58,254 nt of DNA from an uncultured Bacillota bacterium (GTDB taxonomy: Bacteria; Bacillota; Clostridia; Lachnospirales; Lachnospiraceae), in the NCBI GenBank assembly GCA_958352855.1, contig CATWQE010000013.1:1-58254 (forward strand), written 5' to 3'. The notes under the pieces are model-generated. The model was given only the letters and a program-made list of their open reading frames with translations, was not told the origin of the DNA and did not search any database. Shown piece after piece: positions 41,880 to 49,583 of the stretch. Both the position numbers and the translations under genes were made by a program. Each line of letters starts with the position of its first letter. The stretch's first letter is position 1.

Positions 41880-42602
41880 TTATAGATGAATCTGTTCAAA
41901 AATCTCACCAATGGGCGCATTGATAACCAGGTCTGCCGCCCTGTCTCTTGGGGTTTCATCCCTGTTAATTACCACCAGATAGCGTCCCCTGAAATAATCA
42001 ATGAGAGAAGCCGCCGGATAAACGGACAGAGAAGTACCGCCGATAATCATTACCTCCGCCTCTGAAATAGCCTGTACGGACTTTCGGACGGTATCCTGGT
42101 TCAGCCCTTCCTCATACAAAACCACATCCGGTTTAATCATTCCGCCACATTTTTCACATTTTGGAACACCGTCGCTTTTTTTCATGTATTCAAAATCATA
42201 AAAAGCCCCGCATTTCATACAATAATTACGATACACACTTCCATGGAGCTCCAACACATGTTTGCTTCCTGCCATCTGGTGCAGATTATCAATATTCTGG
42301 GTAACGATGGCCTTCAGCTTTCCCTTCTGCTCCATCTCTGCCAGCTTCCTGTGGGCTGCGTTTGGCACAGCAGTATCACAAAGCATTTTCGCCTTGTAAA
42401 AACGATAAAATTCCTCTGGCTTTCTCATAAAAAAGCTGTGGCTTAATATGGTTTCCGGCGGATAATCCCACTGTTGGTGATACAGTCCGTCTACACTGCG
42501 AAAATCCGGTATCCCGCTTTCTGTAGAAACTCCTGCTCCTCCGAAAAACACAATATTTTCTGTTTCTGAAATTATTTTTTGTAATGCTTCTGTTTTATCC
42601 AT
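41880..42602 (-). CDS. NAD-dependent protein deacylase (sirtuin)
   Basis: This 240-residue Sir2 enzyme removes acyl groups from lysine using NAD. The NAD motif GGAGVSTESGIPDFR, catalytic TQNIDNLHQMAGS and ELHGS (His), and four zinc Cys (CMKC ... CEKC) are all intact. The ATG at 42602, nine bases after AGGAG, is preferred to one only one base after it. It lies 12 nt after the sortase stop. Confidence 0.95.
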   Translation of the reverse strand: MDKTEALQKIISETENIVFFGGAGVSTESGIPDFRSVDGLYHQQWDYPPETILSHSFFMRKPEEFYRFYKAKMLCDTAVPNAAHRKLAEMEQKGKLKAIVTQNIDNLHQMAGSKHVLELHGSVYRNYCMKCGAFYDFEYMKKSDGVPKCEKCGGMIKPDVVLYEEGLNQDTVRKSVQAISEAEVMIIGGTSLSVYPAASLIDYFRGRYLVVINRDETPRDRAADLVINAPIGEIFEQIHL

Positions 42603-42614
42603 AGAAAACATCTC

Positions 42615-43415
42615 CTAATATTCCCCTTCTCTTCTTGCCTGTACTACAAATCTTGTAGCGTCATTTCCCGTACAGGTGGACAGGGTAATAATCTTATCCT
42701 CTTTGGACACCGGAACATCAAAGGAAACCAGAGACTGTTTGGCCATCCGCTCCAGATATCCGGCAAAGGTATCATCCGCCTCTGCAAACAGGGTATATAC
42801 CTCTCCGGCAGCATCTACCACATGACTTGAAAAGATTTCATAGCGGTAGTTCTTCTGCGGTGTACAGATCCATATGTACTTTCCCGGAACAGAATCCGCG
42901 TCTTTGAAATGTTTCCTTAAAGTTCCAAACATGGAGCCATTCTTCATATTATGTCCGTAAACAATGGTATTGCAGTCCTCAAAATCACTGCTGTTTGCAG
43001 CATCTATAAAAATTGCCCCTGCAATGTTGGATTTTCCCTCAAAGGTATGCTTCAGATAATAAGAATTATCCTCACCCTTTACCACTGGATAACTGATATC
43101 TGTGCCTTCTATTTGAATCCAGGCAATAATATCCTGATTAATGGCCTGAAGTCCCGCCCAGTCCACCTGTGGCGCCTGAGGCTTTTCTTCCTGTACCTCT
43201 TCCCCCTGCGCCTCTGTTTCTTCCTCTTGTGGCTGTTTCTCTGCCTCTTCTGTCACAAACTCTCTCATTCTGTCATATTCATCTGTCCCCTGTTTGTATT
43301 CCAGAAAAATCTGAACCAGCTTTGCTGCTGAAAAGAGAAAAACACCTAATGCTAAAATTAAAATCAACGTGCGGATTACATCTCCGGCTGTCTTTTTTTT
43401 CTTCTTTTTACTCAT
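42615..43415 (-). CDS. srtB: Class B sortase
   Basis: This 266-residue transpeptidase has a Lys-rich start, a signal anchor (about 13-33), a Glu-rich linker and the sortase domain. Catalytic His is in VYGHNM, Cys in TLSTCTG and Arg in RFVVQARRE. Class B enzymes attach NPQTN-like or related proteins to the wall or assemble pili. No obvious sorting-signal substrate is encoded in the window. The zinc-ribbon surface protein immediately upstream may be functionally linked. Confidence 0.93.
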   Translation of the reverse strand: MSKKKKKKTAGDVIRTLILILALGVFLFSAAKLVQIFLEYKQGTDEYDRMREFVTEEAEKQPQEEETEAQGEEVQEEKPQAPQVDWAGLQAINQDIIAWIQIEGTDISYPVVKGEDNSYYLKHTFEGKSNIAGAIFIDAANSSDFEDCNTIVYGHNMKNGSMFGTLRKHFKDADSVPGKYIWICTPQKNYRYEIFSSHVVDAAGEVYTLFAEADDTFAGYLERMAKQSLVSFDVPVSKEDKIITLSTCTGNDATRFVVQARREGEY

Positions 43416-43438
43416 GCGTACTCCTGTTGTCCTTTTTA

Positions 43439-44566
43439 TTAATAAGTATTGTCATAAAAAGAGAGATAGTCTGTAGTGGTAACTCCTGAACTTGGCTCCA
43501 GCTTTATCTGAAGCTCTTTTGTTTCCAGAACTGCTCCTTTGGGGAATACCACATTCTTATACACAGAACAATAGTCTGGATATTCGTCTGTAGGATTTTT
43601 TTCCATTAAAGTAGAAAAAGAAAATGGAACGGTGTAATCCACTCTGATAAGATCTACGCTAAACTGGAAAACCCCAAAATCATTTCCCACTGCATAGACA
43701 TCATAAGTTCCTTCCGGAAAATCTTCTCCGGCTACTGCTGTTCCGGAAAATTCGTAGCTTTCTGTCAAAGGATTGGTTTCTCTTGTTCCCATATCCTGTA
43801 TCTGTGCATTTTTTGTAGAAAAGTTCACAGGATACAGCCCGTCTACACACACCACTGCTCCCTGGAACAATTCCACATTTTTCACCTGATAAACATCTTC
43901 TTCTCCAAATCTGCGGTTATCTGATATACTGTGTCCCTTATCAAACACACCATAAGAGCTTCCATCTTTTCCGGTCAGTGTGTATTCCCCTTCCGGAATG
44001 TCAATTCCTACTACATACATTCCGGCCATAAGCTCTTCTTCCCAGGATTCCCCATCTTCATTCAGATTACCATCTGCTCCTGCAAACTGCTCATCATTAT
44101 TTTGAAAGGTATCCTCATCCTCTTTCAAAAAATCATCATCCCAAATCTCTTCGGTTGATTCTGTAAAGCTTACATTTGACATTCCATTCGCTAACATAAA
44201 AACAATGCCCGCAACAACAAGCCCCAAAATCAGAATTAATCCTATGGATTTTTTCCCTTTCTTCTGTCCCTGGGTAAAGGTTCTTGGTGTATAAGCCCCT
44301 GTAGAGTGAGATTGAAACGTTGAATAAGGTGCCGCCCCCTTATCCTGGGCTTTTCCCTCTTCCGGTTTTCTGGTCTGGTTCATCCTTGGCCTTTCATAGT
44401 TCTGCGCCTTCCCGTCTTCGTGGACATGACTGAATTTCATATTTGCACAGTCATTTTGATTTAAAACGCTTTTATAAGCTTCATCCGATTTGCGATTGTC
44501 CATTCCGCATTCTGTGCAAATTCCGTCCTTTAATTTACCGCCGCATAAGCTGCACGTATTTCTCAT
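43439..44566 (-). CDS. Zinc-ribbon, single-span surface protein
   Basis: This 375-residue protein has an N-terminal zinc ribbon (CSLCGG...CTECG, about 5-20), a disordered basic linker, one membrane segment (about 106-127) and an acidic Asp/Glu-rich stalk. An outer region contains two similar modules: MYVVGIDIPEGEYTLTG and AVAGEDFPEGTYDVYAVG. No sortase signal is present at the C terminus. I know no function. A cytoplasmic zinc ribbon linked to outer beta modules suggests sensing or scaffolding. It is in one operon with the sortase, 23 bp upstream. Confidence 0.8.
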   Translation of the reverse strand: MRNTCSLCGGKLKDGICTECGMDNRKSDEAYKSVLNQNDCANMKFSHVHEDGKAQNYERPRMNQTRKPEEGKAQDKGAAPYSTFQSHSTGAYTPRTFTQGQKKGKKSIGLILILGLVVAGIVFMLANGMSNVSFTESTEEIWDDDFLKEDEDTFQNNDEQFAGADGNLNEDGESWEEELMAGMYVVGIDIPEGEYTLTGKDGSSYGVFDKGHSISDNRRFGEEDVYQVKNVELFQGAVVCVDGLYPVNFSTKNAQIQDMGTRETNPLTESYEFSGTAVAGEDFPEGTYDVYAVGNDFGVFQFSVDLIRVDYTVPFSFSTLMEKNPTDEYPDYCSVYKNVVFPKGAVLETKELQIKLEPSSGVTTTDYLSFYDNTY

Positions 44567-44683
44567 AGTAGCTTATTCCTCCCCTCTGCTGGATTTTGTC
44601 GTATGGGTACGTGTAAAGATAGCTTTATTATATCAATTCTCTGACATAAGGGCTAGTCCTAAGTGAAATTTTCTAAAATCACG

Positions 44684-44704
44684 ACCACCGGCTTAGCCGG
44701 TGGT
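44684..44704. repeat. Right-end hairpin of the IS200-type element
   Basis: This is a perfect 9-bp stem ACCACCGGC/GCCGGTGGT around a 3-nt loop. It lies downstream of tnpA, so it is the right end. Confidence 0.75.
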
Positions 44705-44813
44705 TTGCTTTGACCCTATAAGGGTCTATTACCGGCACTGGAGTCTAAAGACTCATCGAAATAGATTCGCCAATCGCAACATCATTTACTTACCAAGCCC
44801 TTTCGGGCTTTTT

Positions 44814-45284
44814 TTATTTGTTACGGTTTACTGGCTCACCCGTAAACGGGTCAATATATTCCTTCAGTGTCATTTGATCGTACTCCAAATCACTTTGTAA
44901 TTGATTTGCTATATATTCCTCAATTTTCTTTGCATTTTTTCCTACCGTATCCACATAATATCCTCTACACCAGAAATGCCTGTTTCCGTATTTATACTTC
45001 AAATTTGCATGGCGTTCGAATATCATTAATGTGCTTTTTCCTTTTAAATATCCTACAAAATACGATACACTTATGCTTGGGGGAATCTCAACTAGCATAT
45101 GAACATGATCTGGACAGATCTCTGCTTCTACAATTTTTACACCTTTTCTTTTGCATAACATACTTAAAATATTTGCAATGTCTTGCTTTATCTTTCCATA
45201 TGCTACTTTTCTCCTATATTTTGGTGCAAAAACGATATGATACTTACAATTCCATCTTGTATGTGATAAACTATTACTATCCAT
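44814..45284 (-). CDS. tnpA: IS200-type transposase TnpA
   Basis: This 156-residue Y1 HUH endonuclease moves single-stranded DNA. The HUH pair is H60 and H62 in CPDHVHMLVEIPPS. The catalytic Tyr is probably Y124 in KKIEEYIANQ. NRHFWCRGYYVDTVG is the conserved region before it. The ATG at 45284 has AAAGGAGG upstream and sits in the palindrome ATCCATATGGAT, which could occlude initiation. An in-frame start 15 codons earlier has no binding site. All motifs look intact, so the element may be active. Confidence 0.93.
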   Translation of the reverse strand: MDSNSLSHTRWNCKYHIVFAPKYRRKVAYGKIKQDIANILSMLCKRKGVKIVEAEICPDHVHMLVEIPPSISVSYFVGYLKGKSTLMIFERHANLKYKYGNRHFWCRGYYVDTVGKNAKKIEEYIANQLQSDLEYDQMTLKEYIDPFTGEPVNRNK

Positions 45285-45373
45285 ATGGATACCTCCTTTG
45301 TTAAATAATGCGGTTGGCGAACCTAACATTATTATAGCACTGGAGGTTTTATACTGTAAGCTGAAGCATCCTC

Positions 45374-45396
45374 AACCACCCGCACAGCAGGTGGTT
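45374..45396. repeat. Left-end hairpin of the IS200-type element
   Basis: AACCACC (45374-45380) pairs with GGTGGTT (45390-45396) around a 9-nt loop. It lies upstream of tnpA and resembles the right-end hairpin in the CCACC/GGTGG core. Confidence 0.65.
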
Positions 45397-45472
45397 TATT
45401 TGTTTTTCAAAGTTTCGTTTTTCGGAACAACGAAAAACTCCACAATGTAAAACAGGGCCTTGCCCTAACAAC

Positions 45473-45510
45473 AAAAAAGAAGATCTCCTGGCTTGATTCC
45501 GGATTTCTTC
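45473..45510 (-). terminator. Terminator after the initiator tRNA
   Basis: On the minus strand GAAGAAATCC and GGAGATCTTC pair with two mismatches, followed by TTTTTT. It lies 10 nt beyond the tRNA 3' end. Confidence 0.7.
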
Positions 45511-45519
45511 TTTCTTCAA

Positions 45520-45593
45520 TAGCGGGAGCAGGATTTGAACCTGCGGCCTTTGGGTTATGAGCCCAACGAGCTTCCAGACTGCTCCATCCCGCG
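45520..45593 (-). tRNA. tRNA-fMet (CAT), initiator
   Basis: The anticodon CAT is at 45559-45557. The anticodon stem carries three consecutive G-C pairs (GGG/CCC), the hallmark of initiator tRNA. The acceptor stem pairs from position 2 (GCGGGA with TCCCGC), leaving the first position mismatched as C1 against T72, where most bacterial initiators have C1 against A72. Discriminator is A. No CCA is encoded. Confidence 0.93.
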
Positions 45594-45613
45594 TCAATTT
45601 TTCTATATTTAAA

Positions 45614-45642
45614 AGTATAGACCCGCCCGACTTCTTTGTCAA
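45614..45642 (-). promoter_or_regulatory. Strong promoter of tRNA-fMet
   Basis: TTGACA (45642-45637) and TATACT (45619-45614) on the minus strand are 17 bp apart. The spacer is GC-rich near the -10, usual for stable RNA genes. Confidence 0.85.
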
Positions 45643-45699
45643 GCTTTGTTTCTATATCTTATAATATGCGGCTTTCCAGATTTTATACCTGTTTTTTCC

Positions 45700-45728
45700 T
45701 TGTTCCTGCTTTTAATTTATGCTATCCT
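45700..45728 (+). promoter_or_regulatory. Promoter of the YoaK-family gene
   Basis: TTGTTC (45700-45705) and TATCCT (45723-45728) are 17 bp apart, with TGC giving an extended -10. Confidence 0.5.
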
Positions 45729-45777
45729 TTTAAACAGAATCTCATCCTGCAATGCAGGCTGTAAAGGAGAAGGAAAA

Positions 45778-46449
45778 ATGAGCAATACAAACACCAAGCA
45801 ACAAATGTCTGAAACCCATCTTCTGGGGCTTTTGTTAGCCCTGGTAGGTGGTTTTCTGGATGCTTACACCTATATCTGCAGAGGCCATGTATTTGCCAAT
45901 GCACAGACCGGAAATCTGGTTCTTCTTGGAGTATATCTTACCAACGGAGACTGGTTGAAGGCCTTTCACTATTTTATGCCGGTTCTGGCTTTTGTGCTGG
46001 GCATCCTTATCTGTGAAATGATTCAATCCCGCCTGAAATGGAAACAGACCTTTCACTGGCGTCAGGCTGTTGTTTTTCTGGAATTTATGATTTTAGTCAT
46101 TTCCGGATTTTTACCTCTTGGAACTTCCAATGCAGCGGTAAACATTATGGTTTCCTTTGTATGCGCCCTCCAGGTAGAAGCTTTTCGCAAAATGAACGGA
46201 AATACCTTTGCCACCACCATGTGTACCGGCAATCTGAGAAGCGCCACAGAAAATCTCTATTTATACACCAAAACCAAAGACAGGAAACTGCTGAGAAACA
46301 GTCTTCAATACTATAACGTTATTCTATTCTTTATCCTGGGGGCTGCTGTAGGTGGATTTCTCACGCTCCGGCTTGGCAAAGAGGCAGTCTGGATAAGCTG
46401 TGTGGGGCTTGCGGCTGTATTTCTTGCCATGTTCCACAAGGCAGAATAG
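45778..46449 (+). CDS. YoaK/DUF1275 family membrane protein
   Basis: This 223-residue protein has about six membrane segments. The family motif GGFLDAYTYICRGHVFANAQTGNLVLLG is present at about 22-49 and FRKMNGNTFATTMCTGNLR later. Members are assumed transporters with no proven substrate. I place the start at 45778 after AAGGAGAAGG. It is followed 10 bp later by an AraC regulator gene, so the two form an operon. Confidence 0.9.
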   Translation: MSNTNTKQQMSETHLLGLLLALVGGFLDAYTYICRGHVFANAQTGNLVLLGVYLTNGDWLKAFHYFMPVLAFVLGILICEMIQSRLKWKQTFHWRQAVVFLEFMILVISGFLPLGTSNAAVNIMVSFVCALQVEAFRKMNGNTFATTMCTGNLRSATENLYLYTKTKDRKLLRNSLQYYNVILFFILGAAVGGFLTLRLGKEAVWISCVGLAAVFLAMFHKAE

Positions 46450-46459
46450 GAGGTACAAA

Positions 46460-47380
46460 ATGAATCCAGTTTCAGAACGTTTAAAAGAGCAGAGAGACCA
46501 TGGAACTTCTGTTTTTCCCTGTGGACTTTATGAAGTATTTGAAGATACTGTCTGGTCAGGCGCCAAGCACCACTGGCATGATGAGATGGAAATCATTTAT
46601 TTTATGAAGGGTGATTACAAGGTAAATGTAAATATGGAGTCCTACCTCATTAACCAGGAGTGTTTCTTTTTCATTAACTCCGGCGATCTGCATTCTATTG
46701 AGCCTCTGTCCAAAAGTGTAGAATCTGCCATTGTATTCAACCCCTGCATTCTCAGCTTTGAGCATTATGATATGGCGCAGACCAGACTTCTCCATCCCCT
46801 GGTCAACCGGGAAATCCAGTTTCCTCATATGCTGAAATCCTCTCATCCTGCATTTTCCCGGATTAAGCAGGAATATCTGGAAATTGTCAATAACTTTCAC
46901 CAGACTGGTTTTTTCCTTGCCAAGGATATCCAGATGGTCACAGAGAATCTGGCTTCCCAGCTTTTTATACGGGCCAGTCTGCTAAAAATCCTGGGAACTC
47001 TCTCTTCTTTTTCTCTGCTTACAGAACCGGAAAAGACAGACCATTACCGGGTGGAAATTATCAAAACATCTCTTGCCTACATCCGCTCCCATTATCAGGA
47101 GAAGCTTTATATTCGGGATTTGGCCCAGCAGGCAAATATGAATGAGCAATACTTCTGTCGTTTTTTCAAAAAAGCTCTTGGAAAGTCTCCTGTTTCCTAT
47201 ATTAATGAGTATCGCATTAAACAGGCAATTATTCTTCTGCAGACCACTGATTTACCTGTAATGGATATTTGTCTGGACTGTGGTTTTCACAATCTTGGAA
47301 ACTTTCTGCGGGAGTTTAAGAAAGATACCGGATTTACTCCGCTGCAATATCGGAAGCACTTTTCTTCTAAAAAGTCATAA
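46460..47380 (+). CDS. AraC-family regulator (cupin plus HTH)
   Basis: This 306-residue regulator has an N-terminal cupin sugar-binding domain (about 15-150: KHHWHDEMEIIYFMKGDYKVNVN ... NSGDLHSIEP) and a C-terminal AraC double helix-turn-helix (about 200-300). The start at 46460 follows AGGAGG. It lies upstream of an alpha-glucosidase gene on the same strand, whose promoter has a good -10 but no -35. This fits local activation in response to a sugar, which is inference. Confidence 0.92.
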   Translation: MNPVSERLKEQRDHGTSVFPCGLYEVFEDTVWSGAKHHWHDEMEIIYFMKGDYKVNVNMESYLINQECFFFINSGDLHSIEPLSKSVESAIVFNPCILSFEHYDMAQTRLLHPLVNREIQFPHMLKSSHPAFSRIKQEYLEIVNNFHQTGFFLAKDIQMVTENLASQLFIRASLLKILGTLSSFSLLTEPEKTDHYRVEIIKTSLAYIRSHYQEKLYIRDLAQQANMNEQYFCRFFKKALGKSPVSYINEYRIKQAIILLQTTDLPVMDICLDCGFHNLGNFLREFKKDTGFTPLQYRKHFSSKKS

Positions 47381-47430
47381 TATTGCAGTTTTTCATCAAA
47401 TAATCGTAAGACCGCACCGGAATTGTCCCT

Positions 47431-47436
47431 TATAAT
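47431..47436 (+). promoter_or_regulatory. -10 box of the alpha-glucosidase gene
   Basis: TATAAT lies 43 bp upstream of the start, with no -35 match at 17 bp (AAGACC). It is probably activator dependent, with the AraC protein encoded just upstream as candidate. Confidence 0.45.
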
Positions 47437-47479
47437 AAAGTTTATGAAAACAAAGGAACAAATTTACGGAGGTAATACC

Positions 47480-49150
47480 ATGGAAAGAAAATGGTGGCAT
47501 GACAAAGTAGCATATCAGATTTACCCGAAGAGCTTCTACGATTCTAATGGTGACGGAATCGGTGATTTGCAGGGTATTATTCAGAAATTAGATTATTTAA
47601 AAGATTTAGGCGTGGATATTGTATGGATTTCTCCTATTTATCCTTCTCCCTTTGCAGACCAGGGATATGATATCTCTGATTACTATAATATTGACCCTGC
47701 TTTTGGTACGCTTGAGGATATGGATGAATTAATCCGGGAAGCTAAGAAGCGTGACATGTATATTTTAATGGATTTAGTAGTGAACCACTGCTCTGATGAA
47801 CATGAATGGTTTGAAAAAGCCTGCGCTGACCCGGATGGAGAATACGGAAACTTCTTCTATATTGAGGACCGCAAAGAAGGTCAGGAGCTTCCATGCAACT
47901 GGAGAAGTTATTTTGGTGGCTCTGTGTGGGAACCTCTGCCCGGTCATCCAGAAAAACAGTATATGCATGTTTTCCACAAGAAACAGCCGGATTTAAACTG
48001 GGAAAATCCCGCAGTCAGAGAAGAAGTGTACAAAAATGTAAACTGGTGGCTGGACAAGGGATTAGGCGGCTTCCGCATTGATGCAATTATTAACATTAAG
48101 AAAAAACTCCCTTATAAAAACTATCCCACAGACAGAGAGGATGGTCTGTGTGATATTGCTTTAATGCTGGAGGATGCCGAAGGTGTGGGAGAGTTTTTAG
48201 GAGAACTGCAAAGACGTACTTTTTCTCGATATGATGCGTTTTCTGTTGGGGAAGTATTTAATGAAAAGCCGGAAGAGCTTCCTGATTTTATTGGGGATGG
48301 AGGCTACTTCTCTTCTATCTTTAACTTTTCTACCAATGTCTGGGGAGCCAGTGATAAAGGATGGTATGACTGCAAAAGAATCACACCTGACGCTTACAAA
48401 AAATGTCATTTTGATTCTCAGAAAAAAGTTGGAAACCATGGTTTCTATTCCAACATTATTGAAAACCATGACCAGCCCCGCGGTGTAAGCTATTACATTC
48501 CAGAAGGTGATGTGTGTCTGGAAAGCAAAAAAATGCTGGCAGCTATGTATTTCCTCATGAGAGGTATTCCATTTATTTACCAGGGACAGGAAATCGGTAT
48601 GGAAAATCTTCCTGTTATTCCTATTGAACAGGTGGATGATATCAGCGCTCTTGACCAGTATCAGGTATCTCTGGATGCAGGCTTTACTCCTGAGGAGGCT
48701 TTAAAAATTATTTCTCTTCGCAACCGGGACAATGCCAGAACACCGGTACAGTGGAATGCAGAGAAAAACGCCGGTTTCACTCAGGGTACTCCATGGCTTA
48801 TGGTAAATCCTAATTATACAGAAATCAACGTAGCCGCCCAGGAGCAGGATGCAAATTCCGTTCTTGCCTTCTATAAGGAACTGATTGCTCTGCGTAAAAG
48901 CCCTGAATACAAGGAAACCTTTGTGTACGGTGATGTGATTCCTTTTGAAGAGGACCGCCACAATTTCATGGCTTACCACAGAAAAGGAGAAAAAGACCTT
49001 CTGGTGCTTGGCAATTTCCAGAAGGAAGAACAGACGGTAACGCTCCCTTCTGAAGGTAAAAACATCCTGTTAAATAACTATCCGGACTGCGAAATCAACG
49101 GAACACAGGTGACTCTAAAAGGCTATCAGGTATTAGTCATAGAATTATAA
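47480..49150 (+). CDS. GH13 alpha-glucosidase (oligo-1,6-glucosidase-like)
   Basis: This 556-residue cytoplasmic enzyme has the GH13_31 arrangement: region I VVNHCSD, QPDLNWENP, nucleophile Asp in GGFRIDAIIN, acid/base Glu in SVGEVFN and the third Asp in IIENHDQPRG. The residue after the nucleophile Asp is Ala, not the Val typical of isomaltases, so the linkage preference (alpha-1,4 or alpha-1,6) is open. The start at 47480 follows ACGGAGG. It is regulated together with the AraC gene. Confidence 0.93.
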   Translation: MERKWWHDKVAYQIYPKSFYDSNGDGIGDLQGIIQKLDYLKDLGVDIVWISPIYPSPFADQGYDISDYYNIDPAFGTLEDMDELIREAKKRDMYILMDLVVNHCSDEHEWFEKACADPDGEYGNFFYIEDRKEGQELPCNWRSYFGGSVWEPLPGHPEKQYMHVFHKKQPDLNWENPAVREEVYKNVNWWLDKGLGGFRIDAIINIKKKLPYKNYPTDREDGLCDIALMLEDAEGVGEFLGELQRRTFSRYDAFSVGEVFNEKPEELPDFIGDGGYFSSIFNFSTNVWGASDKGWYDCKRITPDAYKKCHFDSQKKVGNHGFYSNIIENHDQPRGVSYYIPEGDVCLESKKMLAAMYFLMRGIPFIYQGQEIGMENLPVIPIEQVDDISALDQYQVSLDAGFTPEEALKIISLRNRDNARTPVQWNAEKNAGFTQGTPWLMVNPNYTEINVAAQEQDANSVLAFYKELIALRKSPEYKETFVYGDVIPFEEDRHNFMAYHRKGEKDLLVLGNFQKEEQTVTLPSEGKNILLNNYPDCEINGTQVTLKGYQVLVIEL

Positions 49151-49156
49151 AATTAT

Positions 49157-49230
49157 AACTGCCCTATGGAGAAGATACGGAAATGCTGATACAATTCTGG
49201 ATTCTTACTCCCAGGGCAGTTTCATTTTTC
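49157..49230 (+). terminator. Terminator after the alpha-glucosidase gene
   Basis: AACTGCCCT (49157-49165) pairs with AGGGCAGTT (49213-49221) over a long loop with some inner pairing, followed by TCATTTTTC. Confidence 0.6.
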
Positions 49231-49286
49231 TAAATTCTGCTGCATAGAATAGGATATAGAACTCTGTTATCAGGAGGAAAACACCT

Positions 49287-49583
49287 ATGAATACCATACC
49301 CCTTTGTAAATTGCCTAAGGGCAAAACCGGGCTCATTCAGGGAATTTCCTGTCCACCTGGGAAAATAGGAGAAAAAAGAGCGCTTATCCATCGTCTTCTG
49401 GATTTGGGTTTTTGCCAGAATACACCTGTGTCCTGTGTTAATACAGGAATGTTTCACAATCCCAGGGCTTATCTTATCCGGGGCTCTGTCATTGCTCTCA
49501 GAAACCAGGACGCCCGTATGATTCAGGTAGCGTGCAGGGAAGAAACAACAGGTTCCAGAGGGATGTCTTATGAAAAACTCTAA
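49287..49583 (+). CDS. feoA: Ferrous iron transport protein FeoA
   Basis: This 98-residue SH3-like cytoplasmic protein (PLCKLPKGKTGLIQGISCP, then RLLDLGFCQNTPVSCVNTG) assists the FeoB channel. The start follows CAGGAGG. It overlaps feoB by 14 bp. No clear Fur box was seen upstream. Confidence 0.9.
   Translation: MNTIPLCKLPKGKTGLIQGISCPPGKIGEKRALIHRLLDLGFCQNTPVSCVNTGMFHNPRAYLIRGSVIALRNQDARMIQVACREETTGSRGMSYEKL

Larger units (their letters stand above)
44680..45400 (-). mobile_element. IS200/IS605-type insertion sequence
   Basis: A compact element carries one Y1 transposase gene (tnpA, 44814-45284) between two subterminal hairpins: ACCACCGGC/GCCGGTGGT (44684-44704) and AACCACC/GGTGGTT (45374-45396). 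No TnpB or accessory gene is present, as in the IS200 group. Short hairpins GAGTCTTTAGACTC and GACCCTTATAGGGTC lie between tnpA and the low-coordinate end. IS200-type elements make no target duplication, so the exact ends are approximate. Confidence 0.8.

Noticed and set aside
45349..45642. 97-codon minus-strand frame over the initiator tRNA
   Set aside because: It overlaps the tRNA, its promoter and its terminator.
49231..49286. Fur box before feoAB
   Set aside because: The AT-rich sequence contains no convincing GATAATGATTATC-like inverted repeat.
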